From Candidatus Brocadiaceae bacterium (GTDB lineage: Bacteria > Planctomycetota > Brocadiia > SM23-32): a stretch of 7,507 nt of DNA. The stretch spans positions 1 through 7,507 of the forward strand of contig PWZK01000089.1 in assembly GCA_003567495.1 (NCBI GenBank), read 5' to 3'. The translations under genes were made by a program, and so were the position numbers. Positions 1 to 5,629 of this stretch are shown in pieces (position 1 is the first letter of the stretch; every line of letters starts with the position of its first letter). Below the pieces are notes generated by a model, which was not told the origin of the DNA, did not search any database, and saw only the letters and a list, made by a program, of their open reading frames with translations.

Positions 1-164
1 CCCGAAGGGCCGTCTGATTCCTAGCCCGGGGTGGAGGCGCCCTGTTGTTGGGCGCTGGAACCCCGGGAAAAGGCGACTATCCATAACAAGAGTCCCGAAG
101 GGGCGATTCAAAGGGTTGGTGGGTGCTGAGCGAGCACCTTTCTTGATTCGCCCCTTCGGGACTC
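1..164. repeat. 164-bp dispersed palindromic repeat, copy 1
   Basis: This stretch aligns without gaps to 5630-5793, in the same orientation, with about 152 of 164 bases identical by hand count. It contains two nested hairpins. The first pairs CCCGGGGT (25-32) with ACCCCGGG (60-67) around an inner stem GCGCCC (37-42) / GGGCGC (50-55). The second pairs 90-110 with 144-164 (20 of 21 positions), and its loop holds a small stem GTGCT (123-127) / AGCAC (133-137). Copy 2 begins with a GGCCC-GAA-GGGCC hairpin of which only part is visible here, so this copy probably continues beyond the left window edge. No coding content is evident. It looks like a REP/BIME-type non-autonomous intergenic element; no transposase lies in the window. 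Confidence 0.88.
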
Positions 165-187
165 ATTACGGGGTGGTGTTCAGGTTT

Positions 188-214
188 CCCCGGGTTCCCT
201 TCGGTCACCCGGGG
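188..214. repeat. GC-rich hairpin, CCCCGGGT/ACCCGGGG
   Basis: A perfect 8-bp inverted repeat (188-195 with 207-214) encloses an 11-nt spacer. It resembles the CCCGGGG stem of the 164-bp element but has a different interior, so it may be a related short member of the same repeat family. No T-run follows on either strand, so it is not a convincing intrinsic terminator for the protease gene that ends at 372. Confidence 0.7.
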
Positions 215-216
215 CT

Positions 217-237
217 ACCTGCCTGCTGCAGGCAGGT
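217..237. repeat. 21-bp perfect palindrome
   Basis: ACCTGCCTGC is followed by one T and then its exact reverse complement. The sequence lies just 3' of another hairpin in a gene-free stretch. It could extrude as a cruciform or serve as a protein-binding palindrome. No function can be assigned from sequence alone. Confidence 0.75.
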
Positions 238-244
238 GAATGAG

Positions 245-271
245 TCGGCCCTGTCGGGCCTGTCGGGCCTG
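245..271 (+). repeat. Three tandem copies of a 9-bp unit
   Basis: The unit TCGGGCCTG is repeated three times (245-253, 254-262, 263-271); the first copy differs at one base (TCGGCCCTG). A 9-bp period keeps any reading frame open, but no credible gene spans it. It looks like a small slippage-prone tandem repeat within a repeat-rich intergenic region. Confidence 0.75.
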
Positions 272-306
272 TGATTGTGGTGAGGGCTTCTCTGTTTACC
301 GCGCCG

Positions 307-343
307 AAGGCGCCATATAACGGTTCGATATGTAAAACAATGA
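307..343 (+). repeat. 37-bp dispersed repeat, copy A
   Basis: This aligns without gaps to 2558-2594 (32 of 37 bases identical by hand), with an unbroken 12-base core CGGTTCGATATG at 321-332. The flanks of the core, CATAT and ATATG, are inverted. This copy lies 29 bp beyond the stop of the convergent protease gene and precedes no plus-strand gene, which suggests a mobile or dispersed repeat rather than a dedicated operator. It is preceded by a tiny GCGCC-GAA-GGCGC hairpin at 301-313. Confidence 0.65.
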
Positions 344-371
344 AAGCCAGGAGTTCTAATTCCACATTATG

Positions 372-1520
372 TCATTCCAGATCAGATTTCAGCTCGATAA
401 ACTCCAAAAGATCTCTGAGGCTGATTATACCAACCGGCCGGCCGTTTTCCATGGCGATCAGCCTGTGTCCGGACTCACGGCTGAGTTTAGGGAGTGCTTC
501 CGTGGCGGGTGTGGCCGGTGATATTTCGAGCTCTGTGGTCTCTGTTTGCATTATCTCTTTCACAGGGGTGTCCGGCCATAGCCGCCGATCAATTTTGCCG
601 GGGCTCAGCGAGCGAATTACACCTTTTAGCCGTCCGTCTTCATCCACCACCGGAAATATAGTGAAATGATACGGCAGCACGTATTCGTTGACGAATCGGT
701 CAACAGGCAGATGCTCTTCAACGCACACCGGCTGAGCCGTCATGAAACGCTCCACGCGTTCTCCGCCGAGCGTCTCGCGCATCGTAACCTGCCGCATGCT
801 CGATATTGCGGCCTGTCTGAGGAAAAAGCCCAAAAACATCAGCCATATCCCGCTTATCCCGCCTCCGTAGAAAAGACTCAGCACACCGCCTATAATCATC
901 AGCATGCCGAACCCGGAGCCTACCGTCGATGCCATGCGCGTTGCCGAACGCAGATTGCCGGTTGCGCCCCAAAGAAAACTGCGCAGCACGCGCCCCCCGT
1001 CGAGCGGGAAGGCGGGCAGGCTGTTAAATGCGGCAAGCAGAAAGTTGACGATGGCAAGATAGCGAACGAGAGCAACCAGTGCAGGGGCGCCGTCAACGAC
1101 AAAGCTGAAAAAAGCCCAGGCGCCCACAAAGACCGCAGCCAGAGCAAGGCTGGACAGAGGCCCCACAACGGCCATGAAGAACTCGCTGCCGGCCGTTGGC
1201 GGTTCTTCTTCCATTTCGCTCACTCCGCCGAAGATAAAAAGAGTTATCCCGCTCACAGGCATGCCGGTGTGACGCGCAACCATAGAATGAGAAAGCTCAT
1301 GAATTAAGAGGCAGATAAACAGCCCCAGTGCGCCGACAATCCCCATCAGCCACATTGTGGCGGGGCGGACCTCTTCTCCTTCAAGCCAGAGATAAAACAG
1401 GCCGTTGCGGCTTGACAGAGAAAACACGATCAGAAAAAATAAAAGAAACCAGGTCGGATTTATTTTTATCGGGAACCCGAATATCTTGAAAATCGTCCAG
1501 CTGCGGCCGAAAAAAGGCAT
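372..1520 (-). CDS. Site-2 protease (M50 family) with two C-terminal CBS domains
   Basis: This is an integral-membrane zinc metalloprotease of the site-2 protease / SpoIVFB-like M50 group, 382 residues, which cleaves substrates within the membrane. Visible motifs are the zinc-binding HELSH (H74, E75, H78) inside a hydrophobic segment at about 56-78 and the second active-site motif NSLPAFPLDGGR at 166-177, where D174 is the expected third zinc ligand. Hydrophobic segments lie near 22-37, 56-78, 112-140, 154-172 and 200-236. Two CBS modules follow, about 257-305 and 318-380; in other proteins such modules sense adenine nucleotides. I chose the ATG at 1520 because AGAGGT lies 9 nt upstream and the protein then begins with the usual family N-terminus. 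An in-frame ATG at 1586 would add 22 unlikely residues rich in Cys and Phe. The gene is codirectional with the release-factor-like gene but separated from it by 413 bp of hairpins, so cotranscription is uncertain. The natural substrate is unknown. Confidence 0.93.
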   Translation of the reverse strand: MPFFGRSWTIFKIFGFPIKINPTWFLLFFLIVFSLSSRNGLFYLWLEGEEVRPATMWLMGIVGALGLFICLLIHELSHSMVARHTGMPVSGITLFIFGGVSEMEEEPPTAGSEFFMAVVGPLSSLALAAVFVGAWAFFSFVVDGAPALVALVRYLAIVNFLLAAFNSLPAFPLDGGRVLRSFLWGATGNLRSATRMASTVGSGFGMLMIIGGVLSLFYGGGISGIWLMFLGFFLRQAAISSMRQVTMRETLGGERVERFMTAQPVCVEEHLPVDRFVNEYVLPYHFTIFPVVDEDGRLKGVIRSLSPGKIDRRLWPDTPVKEIMQTETTELEISPATPATEALPKLSRESGHRLIAMENGRPVGIISLRDLLEFIELKSDLE

Positions 1521-1529
1521 GGTGGATTG

Positions 1530-1535
1530 ACCTCT
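1530..1535 (-). promoter_or_regulatory. Ribosome binding site for the M50 protease
   Basis: AGAGGT on the minus strand sits 9 nt before the ATG at 1520. It decides in favour of this start over the in-frame ATG at 1586. Confidence 0.65.
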
Positions 1536-1612
1536 AAAATTACAATACCAAAATTCGAAACAACAGAATCTACTGCTTTTTTCCACGAAGGGGATACTTA
1601 TTTACAGCCCTG

Positions 1613-1668
1613 GGTTGGGGCGGCGGTCGTATGCCGGGCCTACCCCGGGAAACCCTTCGGCCCCAACC
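1613..1668. repeat. Long-range hairpin overlapping the hairpin array
   Basis: GGTTGGGGC (1613-1621) is an exact inverted repeat of GCCCCAACC (1660-1668). The 38-nt loop contains a smaller stem CCGGG (1634-1638) / CCCGG (1644-1648). The right arm shares bases 1664-1668 with the first hairpin of the adjacent array, so the two structures cannot form at the same time. Upstream, 1521-1612 holds only the protease ribosome binding site; I see no convincing promoter there. Confidence 0.6.
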
Positions 1669-1910
1669 GACCCTGCGTCGGTTGAGCTTATGATTAACCA
1701 CTACGAATGTTGCGCTCCAAAACCGCCCTCCGCCGGCCCTGTGCCGGTGGGGGGCACGGACTGATTTGAAGCGACCAATCAAAAGCGTTTTTCGCTCTCT
1801 CCCCAGCGGTTAGCCCGCTGCTTCCATCGGCACAGGGCCGATGGAGAGCTGGTTTTCCGAGCATTCGCGCGTAGTGGTTAATCGTCTTCCCACCGGCGCA
1901 GGGCCGGTGG
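1664..1910. repeat. Symmetric array of four 21-nt hairpins
   Basis: Four hairpins each have an 8-bp stem and a 5-nt loop: 1664-1684, 1730-1750, 1824-1844 and 1890-1910. Three stems are perfect; the second has one G-T mismatch. Read in their own orientation, all loops are CCTGC or CCTGT. The first two read on the plus strand and the last two on the minus strand. Starts are 66 bp apart within each pair, and the whole array is symmetric about position 1787. Outer loops are CCTGC and inner loops CCTGT. The intervening arms share GATTAACCACTACG (1692-1705, and its complement in 1870-1883). Stem sequences differ but keep pairing. A further perfect stem CAGCGG (1804-1809) / CCGCTG (1815-1820) lies in the centre. 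The array fills the gap between two minus-strand genes; no T-run follows any hairpin. The whole gap 1521-1933 contains no credible gene. Confidence 0.82.
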
Positions 1911-1933
1911 AGAAATGTTAATATATTAAGCAC

Positions 1934-2368
1934 CTACGGCGTTTGCACGGGCATTTCAAACTCTCGGCGCACCCATGCTGCCATTTGCGGACGCGTAATT
2001 TTTTTGTCCGCATTTTCAACCCCGATGATCTCGGCTCTGTGCCCCTTGTCTTTTTCAAGCACCGAAACGAGTTCTTTTTTTGCCTGGCCCGGCCCGAAAA
2101 TAAAGATGCGTTCGGCCGGACGCAGAGATTTATGGAGTTTTTTATAATAATGTTTCAGTTGCTCTTTGCGCCGGTGCTCTACAGATGCGTGGGCCACACC
2201 CCCGCTGGAGCTTGTAGCATCCGGTTTCCCGCGGCTGTCGGTGGGCTCTCCCTCTTCCTGGTATTCGGATTCGAGCGTCGTTACGCTCAAATCCGCACTG
2301 TCATCCAGCCAGAACAAAAATGCCTGTCGATGATCCAACCAAACCCCGACGAATGGCTTTTGACCCAT
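1934..2368 (-). CDS. Small release-factor-like (baeRF-type, 'translational machinery') protein
   Basis: The 144-residue product matches, by motif recall, the small bacterial proteins related to archaeo-eukaryotic release factor domains, often labelled translational machinery protein. Family-like features are VGVWLDHRQA at 7-16 (a beta strand with the W-x-D-H-R pattern), a basic helix LKHYYKKL at 71-78, IFIFGPGQAKKEL at 88-100 and the C-terminal VENADKKITRPQMAAWVRREF. Residues 36-65 are polar and low in complexity, probably a flexible linker. No GGQ peptide-release motif is present, so direct release activity is not expected; a ribosome- or RNA-related role is inference from the family. I chose the ATG at 2368 because AGGAGG precedes it and a near-consensus promoter lies at 2430-2458; the open frame further upstream runs through the promoter. 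It is divergent from etfA. Confidence 0.75.
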   Translation of the reverse strand: MGQKPFVGVWLDHRQAFLFWLDDSADLSVTTLESEYQEEGEPTDSRGKPDATSSSGGVAHASVEHRRKEQLKHYYKKLHKSLRPAERIFIFGPGQAKKELVSVLEKDKGHRAEIIGVENADKKITRPQMAAWVRREFEMPVQTP

Positions 2369-2372
2369 GTTT

Positions 2373-2378
2373 CCTCCT
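2373..2378 (-). promoter_or_regulatory. Strong Shine-Dalgarno of the release-factor-like gene
   Basis: A full AGGAGG on the minus strand lies only 4 nt before the ATG at 2368. The spacing is short, but the match is perfect, and it fixes this start over upstream in-frame ATGs. Confidence 0.7.
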
Positions 2379-2429
2379 GAAACGTGTTGAAGTTGCAGCG
2401 AGTACAAAAAACGGGATAACTCTTCCCTC

Positions 2430-2458
2430 ATTGTATGGCAAATCGGGGCGATTGTCAA
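2430..2458 (-). promoter_or_regulatory. Near-consensus sigma-70 promoter for the release-factor-like gene
   Basis: On the minus strand TTGACA (2453-2458) is followed by exactly 17 nt and then TACAAT (2430-2435). The -35 box matches the housekeeping consensus at 6 of 6 positions and the -10 box at 5 of 6. Transcription would begin near 2423 and give a leader of about 55 nt containing AGGAGG before the ATG at 2368. No extended hairpin stands out in the leader. This is the best promoter in the window. Confidence 0.75.
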
Positions 2459-2502
2459 ACAAAAAAATTTTTCTCTCCCCTCTTTCTTTTCCGTGCAGTT
2501 GC

Positions 2503-2531
2503 TTGCAGAATCAGGCGGTTTGCGGTAATAT
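2503..2531 (+). promoter_or_regulatory. Candidate promoter for the etfA-dehydrogenase operon
   Basis: TTGCAG (2503-2508) and TAATAT (2526-2531) are separated by 17 nt on the plus strand, about 90 bp before the etfA start. The matches are 3 of 6 and 4 of 6, so this is tentative. The transcript would carry the 37-bp repeat in its leader. Confidence 0.33.
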
Positions 2532-2557
2532 CCGGCAGAAGACGCACAGTCCAGAAT

Positions 2558-2594
2558 AAGGCGCAACATATCGGTTCGATATGCAAAACATTGA
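2558..2594 (+). repeat. 37-bp dispersed repeat, copy B, in the etfA leader
   Basis: This is the second copy of the element at 307-343. Here the core forms a perfect inverted repeat, CATATCG-GTT-CGATATG (2567-2583), which the other copy has only in part. It ends 27 nt before the etfA ATG, between the candidate promoter and the start codon. It could therefore act as an operator or leader hairpin, but its presence elsewhere next to no plus-strand gene fits a dispersed repeat equally well. Confidence 0.65.
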
Positions 2595-2621
2595 TTTCAG
2601 GCGGGTAAGAAAATTTTCACC

Positions 2622-3863
2622 ATGACAGAACTGAACATAGATTCCGAAAGGTGCAATCTGTGTGAAAAGTGCCTCGGTGTATGTCCATTTGCCGCTTTGA
2701 AGGTGGAGGGCGGGGCGCTTCAAGTTACCGAGTTGTGCGTGCTCTGCGGCGCCTGCGTGAAAAAATGCCCGGAGGATGCGCTGGGTATCGCGGAAGTCAA
2801 AAAAAGCGTATCGCGGGTCGATTCCGGCCGGTGGCGCGGCGTCTGGGTTGTGGTTGAACGCGATCCCGGGCGGGGCGCCGCAGCGATTGAGCCGGTGTCC
2901 TGCGAGCTGGCCGCAAGGGCGCGGTGTCTTGCCGATGAGCTTTCAACGACGCTTTCCGCTGTGGTTATGGGCGATGCTCTTGACGATGTAACAGAAGAAC
3001 TGTGCAGGTATAGCTTCGATAGCATCTATCGCGTTGAAAGCGAGCGTCTGGCGGATTTCAGGAGTGATATTTATGCGTCCGTCCTCTCTGAGCTGGTGAT
3101 GAAGAAGAAACCGGAGATCTTGCTATGCGGGGCTACTGCAGACGGACGGGCTTTCTTCCCGCGCACCGCCGCTCTGCTTCACACGGGGCTCACGGCTGAT
3201 TGCACCGCACTTGCGGTTGATCCGGCCAGGCGGATTCTTCTGCAGACCCGGCCGGCTTTCGGCGGCAACGTTATGGCCACCATTGAATGCCCGGAGCACA
3301 GGCCACAGATGGCCACCGTCAGGCCAAACGTGATGCCGCGGCCGGCGCCGGGCCCGGTGCGTGATGTGGAACTGATCGATTTTTCTCCAACGTCCGGTGC
3401 ACTGCGTTCGTTCGTGAGCGTGCTGGAAACAATCGAAGCGGAGCCCGGCACCGCTGGCCTGGCCGAGGCCGATGTTATCGTGGCCGGCGGCCGCGGGGTC
3501 GGGGGCGCCGAAGGTTTTGAGTTGCTTTCGGAACTTGCCGGTGTTCTGGGCGGCGTGGTGGGTGCAAGCCGCGCTGCGGTTGATTCCGGGTGGATGCCTT
3601 ATGCCCGGCAGATAGGGCAGACCGGCCGGGTTGTCCAGCCCGGACTCTATATCGCCTGCGGCATATCGGGCGCCGTTCAGCATCTCGTGGGCATGCGCAG
3701 TGCCGATATCGTGGTGGCTATTAATACAGATCCGGGTGCTCCCATATTCGAGGTGGCCGACTTAGGTTTCGTAGGCGACCTGAAAGTAATAGTGCCGCAA
3801 TTCATGCGCTATTTGGGAGATTCTGCCCGGAGTATGAAGAAATCAACGGAGTTGGAAAAGTGA
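2622..3863 (+). CDS. Electron transfer flavoprotein alpha subunit with N-terminal 2[4Fe-4S] ferredoxin domain
   Basis: The 413-residue protein should carry electrons between ferredoxin-type clusters and FAD. Residues 1-55 form a double-cluster ferredoxin: C11-x2-C14-x2-C17-x3-C21-P and C39-x2-C42-x2-C45-x3-C49-P. Residues about 70-255 match the EtfA N-terminal domain. The FAD domain then shows the full family signature: GGRGVGG (289-295), GASRAAVDSGW (314-324), QIGQTGRVVQPGLYIACG (330-347), ISGAVQHLVGM (348-358) and AINTDPGAPIF (366-376). Plain EtfA is about 310-330 residues; the extra length is mainly the ferredoxin part. Such fusions occur in the Etf of electron-bifurcating or confurcating dehydrogenases, for example LctC of the Acetobacterium lactate dehydrogenase complex. 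The ATG at 2622 is the only ordinary start because an in-frame TGA lies at 2592-2594; a good Shine-Dalgarno is missing. It overlaps the next gene by 4 bp. EtfB, the usual partner, is not in this window. Confidence 0.95.
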   Translation: MTELNIDSERCNLCEKCLGVCPFAALKVEGGALQVTELCVLCGACVKKCPEDALGIAEVKKSVSRVDSGRWRGVWVVVERDPGRGAAAIEPVSCELAARARCLADELSTTLSAVVMGDALDDVTEELCRYSFDSIYRVESERLADFRSDIYASVLSELVMKKKPEILLCGATADGRAFFPRTAALLHTGLTADCTALAVDPARRILLQTRPAFGGNVMATIECPEHRPQMATVRPNVMPRPAPGPVRDVELIDFSPTSGALRSFVSVLETIEAEPGTAGLAEADVIVAGGRGVGGAEGFELLSELAGVLGGVVGASRAAVDSGWMPYARQIGQTGRVVQPGLYIACGISGAVQHLVGMRSADIVVAINTDPGAPIFEVADLGFVGDLKVIVPQFMRYLGDSARSMKKSTELEK

Positions 3864-5500
3864 AAAACGTCATTGAAACGCGGAAAATACAGCACCCGGC
3901 ACGCTGTCCGTCGGTTACCGGTGAGCGACGCGTCTCTCGGGAGCTGGGCGCCTATCTTGCGGATGAAAGCCGAATTGTCGCCGCATCCGGCGTAAAGGCG
4001 GTTTTCTTCCCTCGGAACGTGCGCGAGCTCTGCGGAGCGGTGCTCGAATGTTCGGAAAAGAATATGCGAATCTCCGTTGCGGGCGCAAGGACTGGTATAG
4101 TCGGCGGGGCGGTGCCGGCAGAGTCCGAGGCGGTGATATCCGTGGAACACCTGAACAAGATCGGCGGCCTCGGTTTCAGCGAAAGCGATGGCGGGCGGTT
4201 TAATGTACACGTCGGAGCCGGAGTTGTGCTTGCCGACCTGCAGGAGGCGCTGCGAACCACGCCCGTGCACGATCTTCCCTGGAAGGACGGACGGGGCGGC
4301 GGGGAGGGGATGAAAATGCTGGAAAAATCTCCATGCAGGCTGTTTTACCCCGTTGATCCCACCGAAACAACTGCCCAGATAGGCGGCACGATTGCCACCG
4401 ATGCGAGCGGTGCGCGATCCTATTTCTACGGTTCGACCCGAAGGTGGGTGGAGTCGGTTAAATTAATTACCGCCACCGGAGAATTGCTTGATATAAAGCG
4501 TGGGGACTGCGTGGCCGAAAACGGCAAGTTTCTGCTCAAGCATCCGTCCGGGGGCGTGGACGAAATACGTGTTCCGGATATCAGGCCCGTTTCAGCGAAG
4601 AGCACGGCCGGATATTATATGGATAACGCCGGAATGGACGCTCTGGATCTGTTTGCAGGCAGTGAGGGTACGCTGGGCATTATAGCGGAAGCGGGGCTTC
4701 GTCTGACTTTCGAGCCGTTGGAGCGACTATTTCTCACCGCATTTCTGCCGTCTGAGGCGGACGCCCTTAAGGCCGTCGAAGGTGCGCGGCGCCTTGAGGA
4801 GATTAAACTGCTTGCGCTCGAGTATATCGGCCCCAATGCGATTGCGCTGTTGCGCAGGCGCCGCGCGCAAAGCGGCGCGTCCGGGGGCGTGCCGCCCATC
4901 CCGGAGCCGGCTGCCTGTACGTTATATATTGAAGCGGCATTTGACGGTGATGAAGAGTTCAGGCGGTGCTGCGAAGAACTAAGAAAACTGATTCTCGATG
5001 CCGGCGGCAGCCCCCGTCAAACGTGGGCCGGATGTTCTTATACTCAGATGCGCGCCATGAAAGAATTTCGTCATGCTGTGCCGGAGATGGTCAACAGCAC
5101 AATAGCCGCCCGCAGGCGGAAACATCCGTCCATACATAAGGTGGGCACCGATATGGCGGTGCCGGACTCTCACCTGCGCGATGTGCTGTCGCTTTACCGC
5201 CGCGAACTGGAGGCCTGCGGACTTCAGTACCTGATATTCGGCCACATAGGCGATAATCACCTTCACGTCAATATATTGCCGGAATCAGAGCGCGACATGG
5301 ATCTTGCCCGGAAACTTTACGGACATTTTGCAGGGGAGGTGGTTAAGATGGGCGGCAGCGTATCGGCCGAACACGGCATAGGCCGCATTAAGAGGGATCT
5401 GCTGCGTCATCAGTTCGATGAGGGACAGCTGGCTGCCATGCAGCGGGTTAAGAATATATTTGACCCGCAAGGACTGCTGAACCCGGGCGTGATGTTTTAG
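3860..5500 (+). CDS. FAD-linked D-2-hydroxyacid dehydrogenase (D-lactate/glycolate dehydrogenase, GlcD type)
   Basis: This 546-residue flavoprotein should oxidise a 2-hydroxyacid such as D-lactate or glycolate and pass electrons to the EtfA encoded just before it. An FAD-binding PCMH-type domain covers about 45-282, with GARTGIVGGAVP (75-86), FYPVDPTETTAQIGGTIATD (162-181), ASGARSYFYG (182-191) and GSEGTLGIIAEAGLRL (267-282). The FAD-oxidase C-terminal domain carries GHIGDNHLHVN (H462, H469) and SAEHGIGRIKRDLL (E504, H505), the expected metal-ligand and catalytic-base positions of the family. The usual GlcD length is about 460-480; the surplus is an N-terminal extension and insertions near 133-160 and 212-245. 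The start is GTG at 3860, overlapping the etfA stop as GTGA, with GGAG 8 nt upstream, so translation is coupled. Substrate and stereospecificity cannot be read from sequence. Alkyldihydroxyacetone-phosphate synthase-like or 2-hydroxyglutarate dehydrogenase activity is a less likely alternative. Confidence 0.9.
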   Translation: MKNVIETRKIQHPARCPSVTGERRVSRELGAYLADESRIVAASGVKAVFFPRNVRELCGAVLECSEKNMRISVAGARTGIVGGAVPAESEAVISVEHLNKIGGLGFSESDGGRFNVHVGAGVVLADLQEALRTTPVHDLPWKDGRGGGEGMKMLEKSPCRLFYPVDPTETTAQIGGTIATDASGARSYFYGSTRRWVESVKLITATGELLDIKRGDCVAENGKFLLKHPSGGVDEIRVPDIRPVSAKSTAGYYMDNAGMDALDLFAGSEGTLGIIAEAGLRLTFEPLERLFLTAFLPSEADALKAVEGARRLEEIKLLALEYIGPNAIALLRRRRAQSGASGGVPPIPEPAACTLYIEAAFDGDEEFRRCCEELRKLILDAGGSPRQTWAGCSYTQMRAMKEFRHAVPEMVNSTIAARRRKHPSIHKVGTDMAVPDSHLRDVLSLYRRELEACGLQYLIFGHIGDNHLHVNILPESERDMDLARKLYGHFAGEVVKMGGSVSAEHGIGRIKRDLLRHQFDEGQLAAMQRVKNIFDPQGLLNPGVMF

Positions 5501-5629
5501 ACGCATATTTCATAAACCAACGACAAAAATTAATATAACCAACTGTTATGTTTAATCTTACAAGCACATTTTTCAGCTTTTGAAAATCACATTCTGTATT
5601 TTAGCCTCAAAAAAGTAGGCGCCGTCAGG
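5501..5629. other. AT-rich gap after the dehydrogenase operon
   Basis: Together with the repeat at 5630-5793 this makes a 316-bp gene-free interval between convergent genes. The first 110 bases are clearly AT-rich. The only structure seen is a weak stem ATAAC (5535-5539) / GTTAT (5545-5549), without a convincing T-run, so no reliable intrinsic terminator can be called for the operon. Confidence 0.5.

Noticed and set aside
271..669. A 132-codon open frame on the plus strand
   Set aside because: It runs from the tandem repeat through the end of the protease gene in antisense; Ser-rich with no family features.
666..1307. A 213-codon open frame on the plus strand
   Set aside because: It lies entirely opposite the M50 protease, has low-complexity His/Lys/Ala-rich composition and no recognisable domain. 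It is a by-product of GC-rich coding on the other strand.
1521..1586. Longer start of the M50 protease at 1586
   Set aside because: The 22 extra residues are unlike the family and the ATG at 1520 has a good ribosome binding site.
1664..1910. CRISPR-like array
   Set aside because: The repeats are hairpins in opposite orientations with diverging stems and only four units, and the intervals are mirror-related rather than unique spacers; no cas genes are present.
1890..1910. Intrinsic terminator for the release-factor-like gene
   Set aside because: The hairpin is stable, but on the minus strand it is followed by GAAGACGATT instead of a T-run, and it is one of four members of a repeat family.
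1694..1933. A 79-codon minus-strand frame with repeated HRPCA motifs
   Set aside because: The repeated peptide is simply the translation of the hairpin array; base pairing explains the sequence better than coding does.
2369..2569. Longer start of the release-factor-like protein at 2569
   Set aside because: The additional 67 codons cover the promoter at 2430-2458 and the etfA upstream region, and do not look like protein; AGGAGG supports 2368.
3123..3683. A 186-codon minus-strand frame
   Set aside because: It is antisense to etfA, whose conserved motifs account for the sequence.
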